Part shown: positions 1 through 6,113 of the stretch, piece after piece | How positions within the stretch are numbered: the stretch's first letter is position 1 | How the letters are laid out: every line of letters starts with the position of its first letter | Assembly: GCA_013360825.1 (NCBI GenBank) | Contig: JABWAY010000258.1 | Location: 1 to 7,048 of the forward strand | Length of the DNA: 7,048 nucleotides | Source: Candidatus Brocadiia bacterium | GTDB taxonomy: Bacteria; Planctomycetota; MHYJ01; WSZJ01 | Direction of reading: 5' to 3' | The notes under the pieces: generated by a model | What the model was told of the DNA's origin: nothing | The model's database searches: none | Seen by the model: only the letters and a program-made list of their open reading frames with translations | Made by a program: the position numbers and the translations under genes

Positions 1-592
1 CCGTCCCGCGCGGGCCCGTGACCCGGACGCGGGTCCCCGGGCCGAACGCGCCCGCGTCGTCGACCTCGATCACCAGGTTCCCGCGCCGGGCCGGCCGGGT
101 TCCGCGGATCGTCTGGGGCCATCCCCACGAGGCGGGGCGGCCGCTGGTCTCAGTGAGGTAATCCCGCAGGTCGTGCACCCGGGCGTCCACCCGGCTGCGC
201 AGCCGGTCGACCACCGCCTGCGGGGCCGTCCTCGTGTTGATCTTTCCCTGCTCGTCCTGGACGAACGCCGTTCCCTCTCCCGGGCCGAGCGCCGCGCGTC
301 CGACGCGCGCGGTCGGGAACTCATCCAGCGTGTCCCAGTACGGTGTCTGGAACGGATTGTTCCCCTGACCGCGCTCCTCCCGGCTCTCCTCCCCGTCCAG
401 GACCCCTGCAACGGCCCGATTCCGCGCGGCGGTGGCGGCGAAGCGCGAGCGGACCTGTTCCTGGGTCTGGTGGGCGCCCCGTTCCTGGGCGCGCATGGAA
501 TGGGCGAAGGGGATGGCGAGGGCGAGGAGGGCGAGGGAGATGAAGATGACGAACAGGAGGGCGAACCCGGAGTTGGAGCGGCGGGCGGTCAT
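1..592 (-). CDS. Second GspK-like minor pseudopilin, N-terminal part (runs off left edge)
   Basis: The frame is open from ATG at 592 to the window edge, giving 197 residues with no stop. The N-terminus is MTARRSNSG then FALLFVIFISLALLALAIPF: a short basic leader, a prepilin-type Gly9/Phe10 cleavage site and one hydrophobic helix (about residues 10-31). The +5 residue is Phe rather than Glu, as is usual for GspK-type tip pseudopilins. A DEQGKIN motif at 113-119 matches the conserved GspK block before its first SAM-like domain. It is paralogous to the 741-4484 gene: about 32 of 54 residues match from the cleavage Gly onward, and NPFQTPYWDT, the DEQGK block, AVVDR, SGR..A.W..PQ.IR and DD..AFG.G recur in the same order. 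It lies 148 bases downstream of that gene. No Shine-Dalgarno sequence precedes the ATG; the leader there is C-rich. The full length and any C-terminal lectin or repeat domains are outside the window. GspK-like assignment is firm; PilX-like is the alternative. Confidence 0.85.
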   Translation of the reverse strand, partial: MTARRSNSGFALLFVIFISLALLALAIPFAHSMRAQERGAHQTQEQVRSRFAATAARNRAVAGVLDGEESREERGQGNNPFQTPYWDTLDEFPTARVGRAALGPGEGTAFVQDEQGKINTRTAPQAVVDRLRSRVDARVHDLRDYLTETSGRPASWGWPQTIRGTRPARRGNLVIEVDDAGAFGPGTRVRVTGPRGT

Positions 593-740
593 GGGGGTGG
601 GGGCTGCAAGAACCGGGCCGTGGCGAAGAGGCGGCACGCCCTGTGTGCGGACACAACTCGTTTAGACATAACGACTTGCGGCGCCACATGCAGCGGCTGG
701 CGGAGAGGACCGCGAAACTGTAAAGCCCCCGCCCCGATCG
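593..740. other. Intergenic gap between the two GspK-like genes
   Basis: These 148 bases separate the two paralogues, whereas the genes upstream are abutting or closely spaced. They contain a small AT-richer island at about 650-675 in otherwise GC-rich DNA. Two short perfect inverted repeats lie side by side: TGTGT-GCGG-ACACA at 642-655 and TCGTT-TAGACAT-AACGA at 658-674. Either could be an operator or a weak hairpin, but five-base arms are common by chance. I see no convincing -35/-10 pair, no run of T that would mark a terminator, and no believable small gene. The downstream gene may have its own promoter here; that is inference. Confidence 0.3.
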
Positions 741-3700
741 TCACTTCTCTTCGTGATAGTGAACCACCGGATCCTGCTCGTACTCGACCGTCACTCCGTG
801 GAACCGGGGCGAGTCCTTCCACTCCCCGCGCAGATACGCGCCGTCCAGCCAGAGGAAGACGACGCGGATGTCCATCTGGTCCCCCCGCGCCAGGGCGAGC
901 CCGCCCCCCGCCGGCCCCGTGAACAACCAGGTGCTCCCCGGGCGCCCGGCCGGCGGCGTCGTCCAGCGCGGATCGGCGTTGAACCGCGCGTAGACGTGGA
1001 TGTCCACCGAGTTGTTGGGAAGGGTCTCCTCGAAGACCAGCCTCCGCCAGCGTGCGCCGGTGGCGCGGTGCGAGGCGCCGAACCAGGCGGTCTTGGAGTC
1101 GTCGGAATTCTGCGTGTAGCGGTCGAAGTAGCGGAAAGGCATGGCGTAGGCGAGGTCCCCGGCGTTGTGGGGGGCGGCGGTGGTGCCGAAGGCGCCGCGG
1201 AAATCGCAGCCGTCCGGCATGCGGAGACCGCCGTTGGTGTTCGTGTACCCGATCAGTTCCTGCCCGACCATGACATACCCCTCGGCCTGGAACCCGTTCG
1301 GGGTCAGGGACAGAATCTTGTCGGTCGCGTTGACGGGGGCGTTGAGCGCGGCGATCGCCATGAACGCCATGTTGAACACGCGGTCACCGTCTTCATGGAC
1401 CTCGGCGGGAGACCCGAGGTATCCGCGCGTGCAGTTGACCAGCGTGTTGCTGGCGGCGTCGACGGACGCGTAGCCGATGAGCTCGTTGCCGACGAGGATC
1501 GCCCCGCCCTCGGCATCCATTCCGCTCACATTGACGATCGGGATGGTGGTCGCGGCGGCGTCCACCGACGCGCTCATCTGGAACGTGAGGTTCTTGGGAC
1601 CGTTGGTCAGCCGCAGCTCGTCCATGTTCCCGGCGAACCCGGGGAACGTATTCGGGAGACTCGAGCCGGAGAAGGTGATCTGGTTCGGTGCGATGCCCAT
1701 GAGTTCCCCGGACGGGAACCGGAGGACGCGCACCCACTGGCCGTCGGCGACCCACTCCTTCGCCACGTTGGCGTCGAGCGAGGCGAGCAGGAACGGGGGG
1801 TTGGCGGTGGCGAGGGCCAGGTTGGGCACCCAGCGGACATGCCGGATCGTGTGCCCGGCCCGCGTCGACGGGTCCTGCTCGACCAGCGTGACCGTGTCCC
1901 CGATTCCCGCCTGCTGGTCGGCCAGCGCGAACGTGGGAAGCACGAGCGCCCCGGCGGCGTGGTCCGCCGCGGGAGTTCCGAACAGGTTCCGGTTTCCCCG
2001 GAACAGCGGGACCGGAATCGTCACGCCCCCCAGATTCGCCGTCACGCCGCGCCACCCGTCCGCCCCCTCCTTGATCATCGGCCCGAACCACTCGTCGTCG
2101 ATCGACAGCACCGTCGGGGACAGGTAGCTGGCGTTGGTCGTCACGTGGAACCCCCAGAGACGCACGGGCTCCCATTCGAAGTGATTGACGTCCTGCGTCC
2201 CGAACAGGCCCCGGGTGACCCCGGTGAACTGCGTCGCGTTCCTGGCGTCGTAGTGGATGATCTCCGTCCCGACCGTCAGCCACCCGCGATCGGGGAACTT
2301 CGCAAAATCCGCGGGGGGAATGACGAGCGCGTTCGCCGCCTGCGCGAACGCCACCGTCGGAACGCCCACGGGCGGATTCGGCGGCGGCGTGGCGCCGACC
2401 GTCGACTGCGCGTCGGCCGCGATGAACCCCGTCGTCGCCCCGCCGCCCACCGTCAGGCGGTCCCAGTTCATCGCCGGCACGCCCGGCACGTTGAACGTCA
2501 GCGTGGCCGACGCGAACTTCGACGTGTACCCGAAGATCGTCAGTCCGGCGCCCGACTGGTGCGCCGCAGCCGCCGTTCCCCGGGCCCCGCGGACGCACTG
2601 GTTGAACGTGCTCCCCGAGATCGAGCCGTACTCGATCGCCTCGTCCCCGATCTCGATGCACCCGGTCGCAGGGAACCCCGTCAGCGCCCCCGTGGCCGCG
2701 ATCGTCGTGTCGCCCGCCCCGATCGCCCCGGACAGCTGCGTGTGCCTCCGCCCCCCCGTGTCCGTCACGACCCCGTAGCGGCCGACCGGCATCCCGTCCA
2801 GCGTGATCATCGCGTGCCCGAACTTCGTCCCCTTCCAGAACGCCCCGAGGTGATACCAGGTGTCCGGCTGCAGCGTCACGAGATGCACGACCTCGGCATA
2901 CGTCCGCTCCAGCGTCGAGTCCTTCAGCACGAACCGCAGGACGTTTCCGCCGTGCAGCGCACTGAACCCGTACGAGAACCACAGCCGGTTGCTCCACTCC
3001 TCGGGCCCGGCATCGAAGATCGTGAACGACGTCGAACTCGTCCGGATCCAGAGCTCCGCCGCCCCCGCCTCGATGTCCACGTTCGGATTCACGATCTGCA
3101 GAATCTGCCCCGCGCGCTGGATGTGCGCTCCCTGTCCCGTCGCGAATCCCGACAGGAGGTGGTCCCAGTGATTCTGGACCTTCCACCCGGCACGCTCGTC
3201 CCGCCCGGTCTGCGTGGTCAGCCAGGCCGGCGCCGTCCGGTCCATCGACGGCGTCTCGCGGTTCGCGATCGAGGCGGGCCAGGAGACCACCTTGTGCCCG
3301 AGCGGCGTGCGGAGGTTCTTCTCCAGGTCGTACTGGCTCCGCACGCGCCACCGCAGGACCCCCGCGGGCGCCATCTCCACGATCGTCCTCAGGTCCACCT
3401 GCGCCGAAACCGCGCCGCTCGGCATGTCCTGCACGCCGTGCGCGAAAACCGCATAGTAGTCGCTCGACTGCAGCGAGAACGGCACCGTCCCCGTCCCGGC
3501 AAGCCGCCGCGCATTCGGGTTGTACCAGTTCAGCAGGATCGCCGTCTGGTCGTTCCCCGAAATCGTCCCCCCGGACGCCTGCTCCTCCAGAAACTTCGCG
3601 ACGTCGTCGTAGGTCGTGAACTTGCGCTTGAGAATCAGCGCCGCCAGCGTCTCCGCTTCCGCGGCCGTCACCCGGTCCTCCGTGATCTTGTTCCGGAGCG

Positions 3701-4484
3701 CAAGCCCTTCCAGACACGCCGCCAGGACCACCGGACTCGCCGTGTTGATGTTGATCGGGTGCCTCGCCTCGAGCTCCAGCACCGCCCCCACCTGCGAGTC
3801 CGCGTCCGGAATCCCCTTCAGCACGATCCCGCCTCCCTGCTCGTCGATCCCGTCCACCGTCCCGTACGCCGGCGGCCCCGCGAACGTCACCCGGATCTTC
3901 GCGCCCTCGCCGAACGCGTTGGGATCGTCGACATACACCTGCGTCGCCGAACTCCCGTCCGACGCCGTCGCCGGCGCGATCGCGCGGATCGACTGCGGCG
4001 AACACCAGAGCGCGGATCGCCCGCTGTACTGCGTCAGATACTCCCTCATGTCCGCCGTGCGCGGGTCCACCTTCGACTTGATCCGGTCCACCACCGCGGC
4101 CGGCGCCGTGCGCTCGTTGACCTTTCCCTGCTCGTCCTGGAGCACGGCGCCGCGAAGCGTCCGCGACCCGCCCTCCTGCACCTCCCCCTGGTCCGCCGCG
4201 GACCAGCTGACCTGGAACTCCTCGATCGTGTCCGAATACGGCGTGTTGAACGGGCTCGGCGCCAGCTTCGCCTCCTCCGTGTTCTCGTGCCCCCGCACCG
4301 CCGCCGCCAGCGCGTGGTTCCGCGCCGCCAGGGCCGCATACCGCGCCTGCGCGCGGTCCGCCGTCCCCTGCGCACCCTTCTCCTGCGCCCGCATCGACAC
4401 CGCGAACGGAATCGCGATCGCCATCAGCGCCAGCGCCACGAGGACGACCATGATCAGGGCGAACCCGCCCGCGGATCGTTTCAC
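741..4484 (-). CDS. gspK: Giant GspK-like pseudopilin with LamG-like domain and four repeat modules
   Basis: This 1247-residue protein starts at GTG 4484, chosen because GGAGGG lies five bases upstream and the prepilin leader begins there; the frame stays open further upstream, but only as arginine/glycine-rich shadow. Leader: Gly7/Phe8 cleavage site, helix 8-29, Met at +5 instead of Glu, typical of GspK. The GspK core covers about 1-390: DEQGKVN at 117-123, ININTASPVVLAACL at 244-258 (SAM/helix-hairpin-helix block), and FSLQSSDYYAVFAHG at 336-350. GspK caps the pseudopilus tip with GspI and GspJ; family members are usually near 300 residues, so about 850 residues are additional. A LamG/concanavalin-like region follows (about 430-575; AELWIRT, DTWYHLGAFWKG, ITLDGMPVG). 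Four copies of a beta module lie between 591 and 1116, and a GNMDELRL LamG-end-like motif is at 952-959. A C-terminal beta domain (about 1117-1247) ends with DSPRFHGVTVEYE. The gene overlaps gspH by four bases (GTGA), indicating coupled translation. Confidence 0.88.
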   Translation of the reverse strand: MKRSAGGFALIMVVLVALALMAIAIPFAVSMRAQEKGAQGTADRAQARYAALAARNHALAAAVRGHENTEEAKLAPSPFNTPYSDTIEEFQVSWSAADQGEVQEGGSRTLRGAVLQDEQGKVNERTAPAAVVDRIKSKVDPRTADMREYLTQYSGRSALWCSPQSIRAIAPATASDGSSATQVYVDDPNAFGEGAKIRVTFAGPPAYGTVDGIDEQGGGIVLKGIPDADSQVGAVLELEARHPININTASPVVLAACLEGLALRNKITEDRVTAAEAETLAALILKRKFTTYDDVAKFLEEQASGGTISGNDQTAILLNWYNPNARRLAGTGTVPFSLQSSDYYAVFAHGVQDMPSGAVSAQVDLRTIVEMAPAGVLRWRVRSQYDLEKNLRTPLGHKVVSWPASIANRETPSMDRTAPAWLTTQTGRDERAGWKVQNHWDHLLSGFATGQGAHIQRAGQILQIVNPNVDIEAGAAELWIRTSSTSFTIFDAGPEEWSNRLWFSYGFSALHGGNVLRFVLKDSTLERTYAEVVHLVTLQPDTWYHLGAFWKGTKFGHAMITLDGMPVGRYGVVTDTGGRRHTQLSGAIGAGDTTIAATGALTGFPATGCIEIGDEAIEYGSISGSTFNQCVRGARGTAAAAHQSGAGLTIFGYTSKFASATLTFNVPGVPAMNWDRLTVGGGATTGFIAADAQSTVGATPPPNPPVGVPTVAFAQAANALVIPPADFAKFPDRGWLTVGTEIIHYDARNATQFTGVTRGLFGTQDVNHFEWEPVRLWGFHVTTNASYLSPTVLSIDDEWFGPMIKEGADGWRGVTANLGGVTIPVPLFRGNRNLFGTPAADHAAGALVLPTFALADQQAGIGDTVTLVEQDPSTRAGHTIRHVRWVPNLALATANPPFLLASLDANVAKEWVADGQWVRVLRFPSGELMGIAPNQITFSGSSLPNTFPGFAGNMDELRLTNGPKNLTFQMSASVDAAATTIPIVNVSGMDAEGGAILVGNELIGYASVDAASNTLVNCTRGYLGSPAEVHEDGDRVFNMAFMAIAALNAPVNATDKILSLTPNGFQAEGYVMVGQELIGYTNTNGGLRMPDGCDFRGAFGTTAAPHNAGDLAYAMPFRYFDRYTQNSDDSKTAWFGASHRATGARWRRLVFEETLPNNSVDIHVYARFNADPRWTTPPAGRPGSTWLFTGPAGGGLALARGDQMDIRVVFLWLDGAYLRGEWKDSPRFHGVTVEYEQDPVVHYHEEK
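1137..2714 (-). repeat. Four diverged copies of a ~62-residue beta module within the GspK-like protein
   Basis: Four protein-level repeats are visible at residues 591-652 (bases 2529-2714), 717-778 (2151-2336), 977-1039 (1368-1556) and 1053-1116 (1137-1328). The shared pattern is a short strand such as DTTI, then FP..G.I.IG.E.I.Y, a spacer, C.RG, .GT, and a His followed by an acidic or small residue. Cys before RG is present in copies 1, 3 and 4 (Cys630, Cys1018, Cys1093); copy 2 has Val there. A half copy may lie at 828-848 (FRGNRNLFGTPAADHAAGA). Spacing between copies is uneven and they are strongly diverged, so this is an old domain expansion rather than a recent DNA tandem repeat. Similar modules occur, from memory, in phage tail and large environmental surface proteins; their function is unknown to me. 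Confidence 0.7.
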
Positions 4485-5440
4485 TGCGACCCTCCCAGCA
4501 TGTTCACCGTGACATCCGTGGAATCCACCGGAGACCGCACCGTCAGCGTGACCGCGGCCGCGTGAAGGGCGGGGTCGAGCGCCCCCGTCTCGTCCCACCG
4601 GACCTCCGCCGGCCCCGCCAGCGTGATCGGATCCTGCAGGAGCACGCGCTGGCTCTCGATCAGCGCGTCCACCCGCACCTCGTCCACCGCCCCGTCCAGC
4701 GGGTACTCCTTCGAGCCGATCAGGAGCGGCGCATCTCCCAGCGCGAACGTCGCGGTCCCCGTCTTGCGGACCAGCGGATGCTCGTTCACAGACAGCGTCA
4801 GCGCCTTTCCGTCCCACAGGAGCCCGATTTTCGCCCAGCGGTTCTCCGCCAGCGGCGCACCCGTGGCGATCACCGCCACCCGGTCGGCGTCGACGCCCAC
4901 GAACGCCTGCAGGACGCCCGCCTTGTCCAGCGCGATCCCGAACTCGCCGCTCTTTTCCACCAGGATCCGCGTCCGCTTGTGCAGCCTCGGCCGGTACCAG
5001 ACCTCCACGAGCAGCCCCTGGTCCTTCGAGATCATCGCGACGTTGCCGCACTGGATGTGTCCGCCCGAGTCGCCGAAGAGCACGCCGCGCCCGATCCGGC
5101 CCTCGTCGAAGAGTTTCCCGCCCGCCAGCTCGGCGGGAAGGCCGTACGCGCCGGTGAGGGGGTCGCTTTCGAAATGCCAGGCGCCCATGGTTTTCCGCGT
5201 CACGAGGGAGGCGGACTTCCCGTCGGCGTCGATCCGGAGCGACACGGGCGCCCGGGTGTGGCGCGCGGCGGTCCGGGCGTAGCGGCAGAGCCCCAGGACC
5301 TGTCCCCGGGAGGCGCGCAGGCCGAGGTCCTTGTTCGACTCGCTCATCATGGCGATCCCCGCGCCCATGAGGATCGCGATGATGCTCATCACGACCATGA
5401 GTTCGATCAGGGTTACGCCGCTGAGCCGTCCACGCCGCAT
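4481..5440 (-). CDS. gspH: GspH/FimT-type minor pseudopilin with internal LamG-like domain
   Basis: The protein has 319 residues. ATG 5440 is preceded by GAGG at five bases. The N-terminus MRRGRLSG-VTLIELMVVMS is a textbook prepilin: Gly8/Val9 cleavage site, Glu at +5, hydrophobic helix about 9-32. Residues 39-80 resemble the start of the GspH/FimT globular domain (LRASRGQVLGLCRYARTAAR, then VSLRIDADGKSASLV). Residues about 86-262 instead read as a LamG-like jelly roll: a GRIGRGVLFGDSGGHIQC block, LLVEVWYRPR at 143-152, and the end motif LDGAVDEVRV at 248-257. The remainder, from EVRWDETGALD to DVTVNMLGGSQ, resembles the closing beta strands of GspH/FimT. LamG therefore appears inserted within the pilin fold. 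Family members are commonly 150-200 residues, consistent with an added domain of about 175. GspH is a minor pseudopilin placed below the tip complex. The gene lies 66 bases after gspG and overlaps the next start. FimT or another minor pilin is the alternative name. Confidence 0.85.
   Translation of the reverse strand: MRRGRLSGVTLIELMVVMSIIAILMGAGIAMMSESNKDLGLRASRGQVLGLCRYARTAARHTRAPVSLRIDADGKSASLVTRKTMGAWHFESDPLTGAYGLPAELAGGKLFDEGRIGRGVLFGDSGGHIQCGNVAMISKDQGLLVEVWYRPRLHKRTRILVEKSGEFGIALDKAGVLQAFVGVDADRVAVIATGAPLAENRWAKIGLLWDGKALTLSVNEHPLVRKTGTATFALGDAPLLIGSKEYPLDGAVDEVRVDALIESQRVLLQDPITLAGPAEVRWDETGALDPALHAAAVTLTVRSPVDSTDVTVNMLGGSQ
4490..4495 (-). promoter_or_regulatory. Ribosome binding site that fixes the GTG start of the GspK-like gene
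   Basis: On the minus strand GGAGGG sits five bases before the GTG at 4484, inside the last codons of gspH. It is the best Shine-Dalgarno match among the starts examined and places the start exactly at a prepilin leader. The GTGA overlap joins the new start codon with the gspH stop. Confidence 0.8.
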
Positions 5441-5506
5441 CGGTGCCTCGCGACCGGGCCTGACTTCAGGACGTCCGCGCCGGCGATCCGTGACACCCGC
5501 CGCGCG

Positions 5507-6113
5507 CTATTTCCAGTTCGTGATGTCGTCGTCCGTGCCGTTCTCGTTCTCGGAGTCGCTTCCCGCCGACCACAGCTGGAACTTCCCCGCCGCGTTGAAA
5601 TTGCCGGTCTTCTCGCTCTTTCCGGGAATGCAGTCCGTCTCGGTGCCGCCGATCACGTACTTCTGCACCTTGAGAGGCTTGGCGAAATCCCGTCCGTGGA
5701 AGTAGATGAAGGGGTTGCCGAATTCGTCCGCGATTTCCTTCAGCTCCGTCAGCGCATACAGCGAGTTATCGGGCTTCTTCCCCGCATCGTCCGCATCGGA
5801 GTTGATCAGCCGGTTCTGGAACGCCCCCATGTCCAGGAACGGCCCGCCCTTGACCTGGGTGAACAGGTGCCAGACGAGGCTCTCCGCCCCCCAGTTCACG
5901 TCGTTGGGCACCTTGACGAACTGTCCCGTCGGCGGAAAGTCCGTCGTACGAGACGATCCCCTGCTCGATCGCCGTCAGCGTCATCTTGCAGCCGTTCTCC
6001 TTCGACCGGCGCTTGGCGGCAATCAGCGCGGGCAGGCCGATCCCCACCAGGACGCCGATGATGGAGATGACGACGAGCAGTTCGAGGAGCGTGAACCCGC
6101 GGGCGGTGCGCAT
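5507..6113 (-). CDS. gspG: Major pseudopilin GspG, interrupted by an apparent +1 frameshift
   Basis: ATG 6113 follows directly after the TAG of the upstream gene, with GAGG eight bases before it. The N-terminus MRTARG-FTLLELLVVISII is a prepilin leader with Gly6/Phe7 cleavage, Glu at +5 and a helix over 7-30. This frame remains GspG-like to about Tyr56-Asp57 and then turns into arginine/glycine-rich sequence, ending at 5766. The next frame carries the rest: FPPTGQFVKV, then VNWGAESLVWHL, GPFLDMG, DEFGNPFIYFHGRDF, and the diagnostic GspG ending FQLWSAGSDSENENGTDDDI followed by TNWK. Removing one base of the CC at 5941-5942 joins them as SYDDFPPTG and gives a 201-residue protein of normal GspG type. 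GspG forms the pseudopilus shaft, and the acidic C-terminal loop binds calcium in characterised members. Unlike its neighbours it carries no LamG-like domain. If the frameshift is real, the product would be 115 residues and probably nonfunctional. Confidence 0.85.
5941..5942 (-). other. Probable site of the single-base frameshift in gspG
   Basis: The minus strand reads TAC GAC GGA CTT TCC here. With one G fewer it reads TAC GAC GAC TTT CCG CCG ACG GGA, which restores D-F-P-P-T-G, the usual GspG block after the helix. The exact base is uncertain within a few positions. There is no slippery heptamer or long homopolymer, so programmed frameshifting has no visible support. Confidence 0.65.

Noticed and set aside
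593..740. A sigma-70 promoter or terminator in the gap between the GspK-like genes
   Set aside because: TTTACA on the minus strand (719-724) has no -10-like hexamer at normal spacing, and the short hairpins lack a following T run.
173..922. A 249-residue plus-strand frame over the left end
   Set aside because: It is antisense to the second GspK-like gene, crosses the intergenic gap and runs into the end of the first gene; its composition is compositional shadow.
1393..4005. An 870-residue minus-strand frame overlapping the GspK-like gene
   Set aside because: The translation is a glycine/arginine/aspartate-rich shadow in the wrong frame without domain structure.
3616..4512. A 298-residue plus-strand frame rich in Ser, Ala and Thr
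   Set aside because: Its look of a normal protein comes from complementary codons of the GspK core; no motif or ribosome site supports it.
753..4565. A 1270-residue open frame on the plus strand, opposite the GspK-like gene
   Set aside because: It is arginine-, proline- and histidine-rich throughout with no recognisable domain, and lies wholly antisense to a gene with clear family motifs. Long antisense frames are expected in high-GC DNA with strong third-base bias.
4485..5051. A longer GspK-like protein starting at 5051
   Set aside because: The added 189 residues are low-complexity shadow of gspH, and the prepilin leader with its ribosome site begins exactly at GTG 4484.
5507..5911. The second half of gspG as a separate gene starting at GTG 5911
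   Set aside because: It would begin in the middle of the GspG globular domain without a prepilin leader or ribosome site; a frame break in one gene explains it better.
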